From: Smittia aterrima
Lineage: Eukaryota > Arthropoda > Insecta > Diptera > Chironomidae
NCBI GenBank assembly: GCA_033063855.1
Contig: CP093829.1
Coordinates: 22,537,537 to 22,601,536 of the forward strand
DNA length: 64,000 nt
Reading direction: 5' to 3'
Part shown: in pieces, positions 12,087-22,400 of the stretch
Position numbering within the stretch: position 1 is the stretch's first letter
How the letters are laid out: each line of letters opens with the position of its first letter
Notes under the pieces: model-generated
The model's input: the letters and a program-made list of their open reading frames with translations, nothing else
What the model was told of the DNA's origin: nothing
Database searches by the model: none
Translations under genes and position numbers: made by a program

Positions 12087-12708
12087 ATGGCAGAAGAAAA
12101 ATGGTTTAATTTTGTTTGGGGGGAAGAAGAGGACAGTGAAGAGGAATATGGGCAGGAATGGGATGAAGAACGGGAAGAAAAGGAAGCAAGATGGTTCGAG
12201 TATGTGAAGAATGGGTTCTCTTCTGCAAAGGGATGCGAAGAGAACCCACAGGTAAGTATCAAACAGAATCTGAAACAGGCGTTGGGACGAATCTCTCGGG
12301 CATATGAATGCCAAAAGGACCCACTGGCAAGAACCCGCCGGTGGGTCGAGGCATTGCCTGAGACATACGTCCCAACGCTTCTGCTTCCTTCTCGGGCAGA
12401 GCAATACCAAGAAGATCCACTGGCGAGAACTCGCCGGTGGGTCGAGGCATTGCCCGAGAAGGAACCAAAATGGTGGCAACTCTGTTTCGGATTCTGTTTT
12501 AAATAAATTTTTTAATTTTGTTTCCCAATTTTTGTTAAATTGCAAAATTTTCTTTTGATAGCGTTCCTTAATTTCTCCAACTTGAAGGAGAATCTTTTGC
12601 AATTAAAAAAAAACTGGGAAACAAATTAAAAAAATTATTTTCGAAATATTAATTTTGCTTTTTACATTTTAGGTACCAACAGGAAAGAAGGATGACAGGA
12701 CGAACTGA
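12087..12708 (+). CDS. Possible 66-aa acidic/aromatic microprotein, two coding exons
   Basis: Proposed coding exons are 12087-12251 and 12673-12708. A polypyrimidine tract and CAG (12070-12072) precede the first, so a 5' non-coding exon probably lies upstream (a GTAAGC near 11903 is one candidate donor). Exon 1 encodes 55 residues rich in Glu, Trp and Phe: it begins MAEEKWFNFVWGEEEDSEEE and has a later EARWFEYVKNGF patch. It ends at CAG followed by GTAAGT, a textbook donor. A TTTTAG acceptor at 12667-12672 restores phase 0 and adds VPTGKKDDRTN and a stop. A poly(A) signal follows at 12791. Reading through the donor would give 139 aa, but the extra part is translated hairpin sequence. I do not recognise a family. 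It could also be a non-coding host transcript for the structured intron. Confidence 0.42.
12279..12378 (+). repeat. Hairpin 1 of the tandem pair
   Basis: The basal stem is GCGTTGGGACG with CGTCCCAACGC (11 perfect pairs), then a short imperfect part and CTCGGGC with GCCTGAG (one G-U). A 5-base bulge (ATATG) follows on the 5' side, then AATGCC with GGCATT, an internal loop (AAAAG against GA), and GACCCACTGGC with GCCGGTGGGTC (one G-U), closed by an 8-base loop. This is about 40 pairs in 100 nt. Confidence 0.8.
12385..12464 (+). repeat. Hairpin 2 of the tandem pair
   Basis: TTCCTTCTCGGGC pairs perfectly with GCCCGAGAAGGAA. A 5-base bulge (AGAGC), AATACC with GGCATT (one mismatch), an internal loop (AAGAA against GA), and GATCCACTGGC with GCCGGTGGGTC follow in the same order and spacing as hairpin 1. 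The apical part is a 98-base-offset duplicate of hairpin 1 (from 12316 and from 12414). Two extra pairs can form at the tip. Confidence 0.8.
12506..12636 (+). repeat. Third, AT-rich long hairpin in the same intron
   Basis: The left arm (about 12506-12547, containing GTTTCCCAATTTTTGTTAAA and TTGCAAAA) pairs with the right arm (about 12595-12636, containing TTTTGCAATT and ACTGGGAAACAAATT) with few mismatches. About 47 bases lie between the arms, including a small CTCC/GGAG stem. It starts seven bases after the outer stem of the three-way element. Confidence 0.65.
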
Positions 12709-12790
12709 AGGAGAGGAGGTGAAAGGACAGAAACAAATTTTTTTTTATTCATATTTCAATGTAAAATTTAATGTAAAAATTAAGAGTAAT

Positions 12791-12796
12791 AATAAA
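12791..12796 (+). terminator. Poly(A) signal AATAAA for the 12-kb unit
   Basis: AATAAA lies 82 bases after the proposed TGA at 12706-12708. It is the first good signal after the second coding exon. Confidence 0.4.
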
Positions 12797-13030
12797 GATT
12801 TTTTTTTTTCAGCTTCATGATATAAAATTAAGCAAAATTTAAAGTTCTTTTTAATAAAACTTTTTGGAGAAATTAAATTTTGTTTTTATTTTAATGAAAC
12901 ATTTTGTGATTTCAGATACATATCCAGATAGTAAACGCAAATCAAAGCGCAAGTTGAAAAAATCCGCCTGTTTCGTCCACTGGCCAATTTGCGAGATGAT
13001 TGAAATCTTTTTCTTCTTTCAGATAAATTT

Positions 13031-13141
13031 TCTATTGAAATTTGTCTTCAACTTTAATGATTCGAGTCTCGTCAATTAACCACAGAATCAAGCTCTTCAT
13101 CTAACCCGAAAATTTAATAGTTGCCAGTTTGATGAGATCAA
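13031..13141 (+). repeat. Dispersed direct repeat, copy 2
   Basis: This is the partner of 10931-11054, in the same orientation, diverged by scattered substitutions. It lies just beyond the poly(A) end of the 12-kb unit. Confidence 0.75.
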
Positions 13142-16100
13142 AATATCCAATTAAAAGTTCAACAAATTTATTTATTGACCGCAGCAACAAATTGTTAGTT
13201 TCGCTGTTTTAGCTAAAAATTTAATTTCATTCCGCAAATTGTCGTCATCAATTAATCATTGTTGTCCAATTAGGTGACGAATACTCAAATTGATTTCAGT
13301 CGATTTGGTCGTGAATAAGTTGTCGATAAGTCGTTAGAAACGTTCATTTTTTTAATTTTTAATGAATTTTCATTTTTCGAACCCTTTTCCTTTTGAATAA
13401 TTTCTCAGCTTCAACCCCAACAATTTTCATGTTGTTCGAGTAAAGGAAAACTCTTCGTTGATGACTTGCATTGAATGACATTTCAAGAAATTTCTTTGAT
13501 CTCAAACTGTTGCCAAGCGTCGCGCATTTGAATTAAAATAAAACGCTTCAGTTGACAGAATCTGCGTGTATAATTCAGATTAGAAAGATAGAAGCCTTCA
13601 AATATTAATGAACAAACAGAAAACTTCAAAACAAAAAATTACAAACATCCAAGTCATTCGAGAATTGATTGTTGAACAAGTTGCAACGGATTTGCGCAAT
13701 TCACGCTTGGATTAAACATTTCTCTCCCTCGACTTCATCATTGAACTCGCGGCAGCTCAAAACTCGATACAATTTGATTATTGCCGGAGGCGAAGCATGC
13801 AAATAGTCGCTTGGTGTGTTTGACAACTAATGGAAAGTTAGGCGCGTGCCGTTGTCGCTCTGCGCGAAAATGATGATTTATCGCATATTTTAATTTCAAA
13901 ATTGCTCTCGACACCGTTGGCAAACGAAAACATGTTAATTATCGCTGTTTGATGATGACTTTACATGAATCGTCATCGTAAAAGGCGAAGACATGTCATC
14001 ATCGCAGTTTTTGATGCGCGAGGGTGAGTAAAATGATAAACGACGAAGACGCTTTCGCACAATTAACGAAGCTCAACGTGACAAGTTGGGAATTGTCTGA
14101 AAGAGTCAAATTGAATCAATTATCTTGAAGCTCCGCCATCAGTCATTGAGTTGAAGAGCGAACCGAGCAGACCCAATAATTAACTTATTCCGATCGCAAC
14201 ATGTTACGACTCGTCTAAATTGATTTCTCTAAAATCTGTTATTAACTTCTTCTCCAGAAGTCTTGAAAATGTGTTAAAATTATCTCCTCCTTTGTCGAGA
14301 TGAGAAATCGCTGCTCGAGCATTTGCGGACAAAGAAGTCCAACGGAAGTCACATCAAACCGACTACCTGAGCTCAAAATGTCCTTACACAACACAAAAAT
14401 TAATTTTCGTCGAGAATGACAATGGAAAGGATTCGTAAACAACTGTCGAGAGTTAAGAAGTTGACTTTTGCTTTTGGATTCACTTGCATCACTTCCGATG
14501 ACTCGACGGTGAGAAAATTGTTTCTCAGGAAGCATTTAAAAGGATTTGAAAGGAATTTGAGGAAACGAAACCGTTGAAGACTTAAAAGTCTGTAACGAAC
14601 AAATCAATTCACTGCGAAGCTTCTCTCTAATTGAGCAGAAAAATTTGTTTGCACTGAAGTTTTATGCAAATTTTTCCTTTTGTTCGAACGACCCGATCAC
14701 ATTTGCGTTGAACGCTCTTACATTAATTGCCAATTTCATGTTGACACAACCAACAGTCGGCATCGTCCCCTCTTCTGTCAAGTGGGAAATAAAAATCAAT
14801 TTATGAATATTTTTTTAACAAGAAAATTATTCAAATGATCGCTCGGAAGGGATCAAGAGTGAGATGAGAAAGGGTTGAATCGTTTCAGTTGAGTTAACTT
14901 ATTTAAATAAATAAACAAAAGTTTTTAAGAAAAAAGTAATTTTAACTTCACAGCTAGTGACTAGCGAGAGTCAAGATGTTCGAGATTTTGTTCGTGACAA
15001 AGTTTGTTGAAAGTGCTAAAAGTCTCGAGCATGTTTCTCGCACATCAAAAAGTTAGAGAACAACAATGATATTTAAAAGTATTCTCATATATCGCTTCAC
15101 AGATGAGTTGACGACCTGAAACGTCGGCGGGTGGTCGTTGTCATCACGACTCGTAAATATTTTTACGTCTGCTGCAACTCGAAGACGCTCATTCCCAGCA
15201 TTCTCACATTAATTTCCACAGAGTTTTCTTATTTTCCTCTCCCCTTTCTCTGTGAGGTCATCAAAACTTAAACAATCGTGAATTTATGTGTGAATTACAT
15301 TGAGAACAAGTCTCTTTGATAAATTTTGATGACTTCGTTTAATGCGAGAGGACAGTAAATCTTATCGAGTCATAAAAAGTGTCGAGCATCGAGGGGGAGA
15401 GGAATCAGATGCTTAATCGCTTCGAATTCTTCAAAGTGAAACATTCGAGTGAGCAATCAAGATTTTGTTTGTTTGAGTTTCCATTTTCCGCTCACTCGAT
15501 GCTGTGAAAATGAGTTTTCAACGCGTGCACGCGATGTTTGATCTCTTTTTATTCAAGGTTATTGCAATTTCAAGAATTCCACTTTCCAGTTGAGCGAAAT
15601 TGATTGAAATCGCTTAAAGGAATTAAATCGGAAAACAACAGAGATGATCTCATTGTAGAAATCTCGCTGTCAGACAGAAAGCCAAGTCAGTCGAGGATTA
15701 AATTCTTATAACAAAGAGAGAAGAAAAATGATTTTAATTAGATGAAATATTAGAGTTGAACGTTCATTTGGCAGCTCCGACTAAGAGTTGTTAATTATGC
15801 TCGACGAGAAGGCAAACTCTGCGACACAGTAAATTAGCAAAGAAGCGAATTTAAAGTTCACGAATGACAAAACAAGAAACGACGAAGCCTACACACGTCG
15901 CATAAGAATAAATGTCGATTTCAATTTGCAGAATGCATAATCGCGACTTAAATTTATTGTTTCAAGTTGAAAGAGAAAAGATGCGAAGATTTTAATGAAT
16001 CAGAGAGAGAAATGAGTTGAGTTGAGAAAAACTTTTGAGATTTTTATCATTCGAAAGATTCGCGCCTTGCAAGCAGCTCGATCATCAACATCGAGCGTGG

Positions 16101-16875
16101 GCGTTTAATGGAAAGTCTCAAATTACAGAGTCTCGCGTTCGCTCGATGCACCTTCTCTCGTTGTGAAAAGCAATCAGTTCATTAAAAGGCGTTAAGAAGT
16201 GAAAGAACAAAGGAGAGAAGCGAATGAAACGAAATGAATTTGAAGAAGAGCTGGAGAAATAAGAAAACACATTTTTTGTTGGATCCGAGGAAAGGAAACG
16301 CTTCGGATTGAATAACAATCATAAATTTTTAAAACAACTTTCATGCCTTGTAATTTCCAGGCTTTTATTAGTCGAGAATTACCATTTCAAAGACTCCTCT
16401 GTCCTCTGTCGGTGCCGAGTGTGAACGAAAGTCATCTTAATTAGCCATCCGAAGGAACAGCAACGTAATAATGAATCGAGAAAGTTTTTTAATTTCTTCA
16501 TTTCAATGATGCCGAGTAGAACACCAGAGAAGTTTTAATTGAGAGTCGCGTCGGGAATGCTCAGCGGATTTTTTTCCCATTCGATGATCGGAAAGGAAAC
16601 TTCGGAGAAAGTTCAAAGTGATTTTGATTTGAACGGAAAAGCATTTCGAGAATGTTTGAAGTGAATTTTGAAATGAAGAAATTCTTATGAGAATTGAGTT
16701 GGAATTGGACTGGAGTGGAATGACAATTCGTTAAAATATTTCGCTTCCAGTACTTGACCGATTAGCAAATTATTTACCTGAACTTTTAAGATAAAATCCG
16801 ATTCTACTTTCGATGAGACATCATTTCTAGTTCACACTTTGAAGAGATAAGTCGCAGCTAAAACTCAAAATTAAA
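13142..16875. other. Intergenic sequence before the ZAD gene
   Basis: I see nothing gene-like here. A small hairpin (GCTCGAT, seven bases, ATCGAGC) occurs near 16077-16097. The last few hundred bases should contain the promoter and 5' UTR of the gene starting at 16876; no TATA box is obvious. Confidence 0.45.
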
Positions 16876-17559
16876 ATGGATTCGTTAAAATTCTGTCGCC
16901 TTTGCTTAGCTCCTGAGACAACTAAAGACTTAACATCTTTGTTTAAAAACAATGGAAATTTAGTTTACAAGATTTATAAGTTAACGGGACTTAAGATGCT
17001 TGACGTTTCCGCGAACGTTCCATCTCTCGTTTGCAACAAATGCCAAAGGGAAATAATGGAAGTGGACGAATTAAGGAATAGAATCCTCAATGCTGATGAA
17101 TTTTATGAAGAGAGGACTCGTCGAGAGATGGAGACAAAGTTTCTGATGTCAGATCAAGGGATAACCGAATCTACTTCTGAGCTACTACAAAATCTCTCAA
17201 AAACAAAGACGCCCACCGCAAAGAATAAATCACGAACGAAGAATCCTAAAACTGCATTTAAAGGAACCAAGCCGACCAAAATCACAAAGAAAACGACAGC
17301 GAATGGGAAGAAGAACTCACGAAAGCGAAAATTTGAAGTGGTTGCAGTATCCGACGATGAAGAGAGCTCGTCTAAGAAACCTCCTGCGATTCCTGATAAA
17401 TTTAAAATTCATCGAATGGTAATCAAGAAGAAAGACAAATTAGCTAAGAAGCGAAAAGTTTTACGACCACGTTGCATCAATAGCTTACCACGTCGACTTA
17501 AAAGCAAGAAAGTAACCAAAAGTGACGAGTCTGAGGATGAAGAAGTAGTCACTTTATAA
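16876..17559 (+). CDS. ZAD-domain protein without zinc fingers
   Basis: A single uninterrupted 227-residue frame, with A-rich sequence before the ATG. The N-terminus is a ZAD (zinc-finger-associated domain): Cys7 and Cys10 (FCRLC) with Cys53 and Cys56 (VCNKC) are the four zinc ligands, and the spacing and helical segment between them fit the family. ZADs dimerise and are usually fused to C2H2 fingers in insect transcription factors. Here none follow. The rest (about 110-227) is Lys/Thr/Ser-rich with basic, NLS-like clusters (KKNSRKRKFE, KKKDKLAKKRK) and two acidic Ser patches (SDDEESSS, SDESEDEE). A nuclear role as a partner of ZAD-C2H2 proteins is inferred. Further exons with fingers are unlikely because a poly(A) signal follows within about 90 bases of the stop. 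Confidence 0.85.
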   Translation: MDSLKFCRLCLAPETTKDLTSLFKNNGNLVYKIYKLTGLKMLDVSANVPSLVCNKCQREIMEVDELRNRILNADEFYEERTRREMETKFLMSDQGITESTSELLQNLSKTKTPTAKNKSRTKNPKTAFKGTKPTKITKKTTANGKKNSRKRKFEVVAVSDDEESSSKKPPAIPDKFKIHRMVIKKKDKLAKKRKVLRPRCINSLPRRLKSKKVTKSDESEDEEVVTL

Positions 17560-17645
17560 AACGTTGAAGAATTTAAATAAGAGCCGTCTCCATGAAACCT
17601 AAAGAATGAGGATCATCTTGAAACCTTTTGTAAGCTTAGCATAGA

Positions 17646-17651
17646 AATAAA
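17646..17651 (+). terminator. Poly(A) signal of the ZAD gene
   Basis: AATAAA lies 87 bases after the TAA at 17557-17559, in a typical AT-rich 3' UTR. Confidence 0.65.
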
Positions 17652-19487
17652 AATATTCTCTGTTCAAAAAATATTATCTGCTCGTTCTTAATCCATCAAG
17701 AGCTGTCTAATCAAACGCCTTGCTCATTCTTCGCAGAATTCTACCTGCTAATTACAATTCCATCCGCGGTCGCACTGCCTAGACAGCACAGACCGTCTCT
17801 ACTCAAGAGTTTCTTTGATGTTTTCATCATCTCACTCACTTTTAATTAAAAACTCGAGTTGAGAGCTGAATGATTTTTATCAATTTCATCAACAAATGTG
17901 AATTGCAATGCAAACTTCAAAAAAAAAGTTTTATTCATCAAAATATTTTTGTTGATTAATTTGCCGAAATGAATGTTTGCTTATCAATCGGCGACGATCT
18001 GTCATGAAAATAATTTTAATGCGGCAATGAAGAGTAGAACAAAAAGCAAATTCCTTAATTAGCGAATCTGCACACTCACGGCCGACGAAGATCGTACGAT
18101 GAATAAGTCGACGATAAAAAATGTCAGAAGGAAAAATTTATGCTGCGAGTTAATTAACTTTTGCTATTAATTAAATTAGGTTTAAAGGTTGAAGTGATGA
18201 ACGGAATTTCAAACAAGTGGAAGTCGCTGGCGTTGCCTCTCCACCTGCCACACATGAAAGACGACAGGCTGTCGTTAAGTAGATAAAGCCAGCAGTAAAG
18301 CTCAAAGCGATTATGAACGTTTAGTTGATGTTTCGTTCATCAAATTCATCTCACTTGAGACTGATCTCTTGGCTTCTTCAGACGAACGAAGAGAGGAGGA
18401 GAAAGGAAAAGAAATTTATGCTCTGGCTATAAAAACATGTGTCGTTTGAGTGTCACTGCAATCTGGAGAACGACAATAAAATTAATGTCCATGGATTAGT
18501 TTGTTCTCGAGAAAAAGAACTCTCCTTAATCCTGAAAGAAAAAGAAATCCTGCCAAGGCAAGACGGAAACGAACTTTCATGTGTGCGTGGATGAAATATT
18601 TATTAAGGATTTGCGCTGGAAAAAAAACCAAAAGTAGTAATCAGGAACATTTGTTCTGATTGCGTGCGTGCATAAAGTTTTCTTTTTTTCCACATAACCG
18701 TTGTCTAAAGCAGAACGAGGTGAATTATGTAAAATTTGTCATAAGCGTTTGAGCGATGTCGGAGCTTATTGTTTCGCTGATCGATGTAATTTATCTTTGT
18801 GATTGCAGAACATTTGTTTGATTGAATACGCGGAAGGAAAAATTATTCATGAGAAAAAGTCGAGATTATCTGAAAGTTGTTGCTGCTCACAATTATTTTG
18901 TAGAAGGGACATCCCGCACTTCAATGTGAAACCTTTTGTAAACCCTTTTGACTCATAATTCACTTGAAACAAGGAAAGTTTCTTACTCAAACATAATCAA
19001 ACCGATAACTTTTATATCGCGAAGCACAAGCAACTGACTGAAAGTCCTTCGAACTGTCGTAAAGTTCGTGTGTGTGTCGTAAATGACTCTCGAGCCGTAA
19101 ATACTCATTATTGGCTGCATAAACTCTTGCGAAAGCGTTCGAGACGAGGAAACCGCTCATTGCGTGAAGCTAAGAATAAGAAAACTCGGTCGGGATGCTG
19201 AAGTAGGAGCACAAGAGCCATAAAACTGCTCCCCCCGTTGTCTTTCCTCGACTGTGGCCTTGTGAGCGTGCGCGTAACAAGTCGCAATCGGTCCTCGCCA
19301 AATTCGGGTGTGCAGAGAAAAGTTCATGAAGCGATGACTCGTCCTTGTAGTTTTCCCCGAACCAGAGCCAGTTTCAGTTCCTAAAAGAGTTGGTGGTCGC
19401 GAATATTTAAGTTTTAATGTAGTTAAACTAGAAGTTTCTAGAATTTTTATGTCAAACGTTGTGAGGAAAGTCGATTAGAAGTGAAAA
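17652..19487. other. Intergenic region and promoter side of the alpha2-delta gene
   Basis: No coding sequence is recognisable. The start site of the downstream gene should lie in the last part; I could not find a convincing TATA box or initiator. Confidence 0.45.
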
Positions 19488-22400
19488 ATGTTGAAGTTCC
19501 TTTTAGTTCTCGTCGTTTTCTCGGTGAACCTTAACTCTAAGATCGTTGGCGCCAACGAAAATCCCGAGACAATCGATTTTGAGATGTGAGTTGGGTTGCG
19601 TTGTTGTCCCAAACGAAACTTTCATCATCGCTTCTTGTTCTAGGTTCAAAAAAATGGCAAAAACTATTGGCGATGAGCTTTGGAACGTCGGCGAGTCAAT
19701 CACAAAGCGTTCGGAGGTTCAGGAGGTGAATGAAGAAGAAGAAAATATTTTTTCCTTTCTCGAGCATGCTTTGCTCTCGCGCCAATGCGAAAAAGGATTT
19801 GATGACGTCACGCTTGTATCTGGGCGCGAGGAAAGCTATGAATGAATGAGTGAGATTGTATTTGTGAATGAATGTGTAAGAGCTGGGAAAGATTGTTGCA
19901 TGTTGTTTGTAGAGTCATATGTCTCATGACATCACAAAGAGTTTCCTTTTTTGTCGTTTCTTGCATTTAGAGCTTTACTCAAGCCAGAGTTGTGAGTAAA
20001 AGTGGATCGAAGCTGGTCGATGAAATCGCGAGGGAACTCAAACTCATGCTCGACATCAGAATAAACGCTGTGAAGGTAACGAAGGAGATTTCAAGGTCGC
20101 AGCTAATGTTTGGCTAATCAATAAACTTTTTTTTTTAATTTCCCAGCGACTCGTGAAAGAAGCCGAAGAGCTGCCGACGGTCTACGAGAACACGACAAAC
20201 TTTGAAAATTATACTTTCGTCAACACACGAGTCCGAGATCAATTTAGAAAAGAAATTCTACGCTTAAAAGAAATTGAAGACTTGCGTCTCGAGAAACTGT
20301 CGCAAGATAAAAATTATACGAAAAAGAAGAAACCAAATCACGACTCGTGGGTTTGTATAAAGTCTGACAACCCTCCCGACGACGACGACGAAGATCCTGA
20401 CTTGGGATGCTTCGCAAAGTTCAATGAAACATTGAATATTAAGTTGAAGGAGTCTTCAGTGTTTCTACCACTCGATGTCTTTGACAAAGGTAAAGCAAAA
20501 GATTCGATTTCATCAATAATTGATTTCAATTTGTTTTATTGGCACAGACGAAAATCTCACGAGAATAATTCACCGAACGAAAGGACTCGACAAGGTCTTC
20601 GATGACAATTATAGGATTGAACCTTCGATTGGTTGGCAATACTTCTGTAACTCGGCGGGACTCTTTCGACATTTCCCAGCGACTGAATGGGATTTTTTCC
20701 CCATTAACATGTACGACTGTCGAATGAGACAATGGTACACCGGAGCGGCTGCTTCTTCCAAAGATGTTATCATTCTTGTTGAAAAAGCTGGGTCAATGCT
20801 TGGACAGAGAATCGGAATTGCCATCGACGTTGTTCGCAATATTCTCGACACATTGACTCCAAATGACTTCGTTAACATTATTCAATTCCATGATACGGCT
20901 GAATTTTTAATTGAATGTGCGAAGGGGTTGATTCAAGCGACAAGCCCAAATATTTACGAGCTCAAGCAAGCTTTGAAGTACATGGAGCCGAAGAATCAAA
21001 GTGACTTGGCAGAAGCTTTGTTCGAAGCTTTTGCTACGCTCGATCGTCACAAGAATAAAAGCGCGAACTGTAATCAAATGATCATGCTCATCACTGACGG
21101 AATGGAGTACAATCAAACGATTCAAGATATGTTCCGAAGGTACAATTGGGAGAAGGGCAACAACTTTCGAGTCTTCTCTTACATGATTGGATCACAAATC
21201 CCTGAAAACGATTTCGAGCAAATCAAGTTGATGGCATGCGAGAATCGTGGATATTACACTCAGATCGATACTACAAGTGAAACAAGGGAGAACGCATTGA
21301 AGTACATTCCCATCATCTCACGTCCTCTCGTGAATTCAAAAGAGAGACCAATAGTTTGGTCGAATCTCTACGCTGACATCCTTGACCCAATTCGAACGAC
21401 CAACAACGATTGGAATTGCAAGCAGAATGAAGTGCAACGTGAGAGAGTTGTGAGATATCTAAAGGGATATGATTGGTATCCCTGCATCACTTCAAATGAT
21501 CCGGAGATGCCTGATCCTGAATATCGAAAATATGTCTTCATGACGACTGTGTCGTCGCCAGCATTCGAACAAGATGGCAATGCCGTAAGAGACCTTCAAT
21601 GTCGCGAATGTGTCAGTCAAACTGAGTTTGTTTTGTTTCGCAGACGCTGATGGGAGTTGCCGGAATCGATGTGCCTTTATTTGAGTTTCAAAGACTGTTC
21701 CAAAGTTATCGCTTAGGCGTTGGCGGCTACGCGTTCATTACCGATCAGAACGGAAATATCTTGTCGCATCCAGACTTTAGACCATTCGTGAGATTGATTC
21801 ATTTTAATTTGATAATCGATTGGATTAAAACTTTTTCTTTCAGTTCCAAGGGAAAGTTCTTAAACCTTCTTACGATGCAGTTGACATCGCTGAAGTTGAA
21901 TTGATGAACGATGGCTTTGCATCAAGAGAATTCAGCCCAGCATTGCAAGAAGTAAGAAAAAACGTAAAGATTATCAAATAAAATATTAAAACATTTTCCG
22001 TTTAGTTCCGCCAATCGATAATTGAAAGGACAACAGGCTCGAAATTCGTGATGGCACTTCAACCGTTCGACGACATGGTGAGTGACTCACTCTCAACAGA
22101 AATAATTGATTTACTTACAATCTCTCAACAGCGACGAGTTCTTCGCCTTAAACGAAACTATTTTTGGAAAACCATCGCTCAAACTCCATTCACGCTTGTC
22201 GTCACGTTCCCAGAGCATTTCACAGGTCGTGTTCAGATTCCCGAAAGTGAAGTTGATGCGATGATGTCGAAAGACTCAAATCTTGTGAGATATTTCAAGG
22301 AAAACTTTAAACTTCATCCTGATTGGATTTATTGTCGAGCCATAAGAAAGGGATTTGAGGACATCAAGTTAGGTTTAATCGATGCCGACAACTGCGAGAT

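Larger units (their letters stand above)
12261..12499 (+). repeat. Folded intron element: outer 18-bp stem enclosing two hairpins
   Basis: The outer arms AAACAGAATCTGAAACAG (12261-12278) and CTGTTTCGGATTCTGTTT (12482-12499) are complementary except for one position that would be a G-U pair or A/G mismatch. The left arm touches the first base of hairpin 1 (12279-12378). A 6-base linker leads to hairpin 2 (12385-12464), and 17 bases then lead to the right arm. As RNA this would be a three-way junction; as DNA it is a 239-bp element with terminal inverted repeats. It lies wholly inside the proposed intron 12252-12672. I see no clear target-site duplication, and no transposase is encoded. Confidence 0.75.

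Noticed and set aside
12069..12602. 177-codon frame on the minus strand
   Set aside because: It is the antisense of the hairpin intron and the acidic exon. Its repeats simply mirror the inverted repeats.
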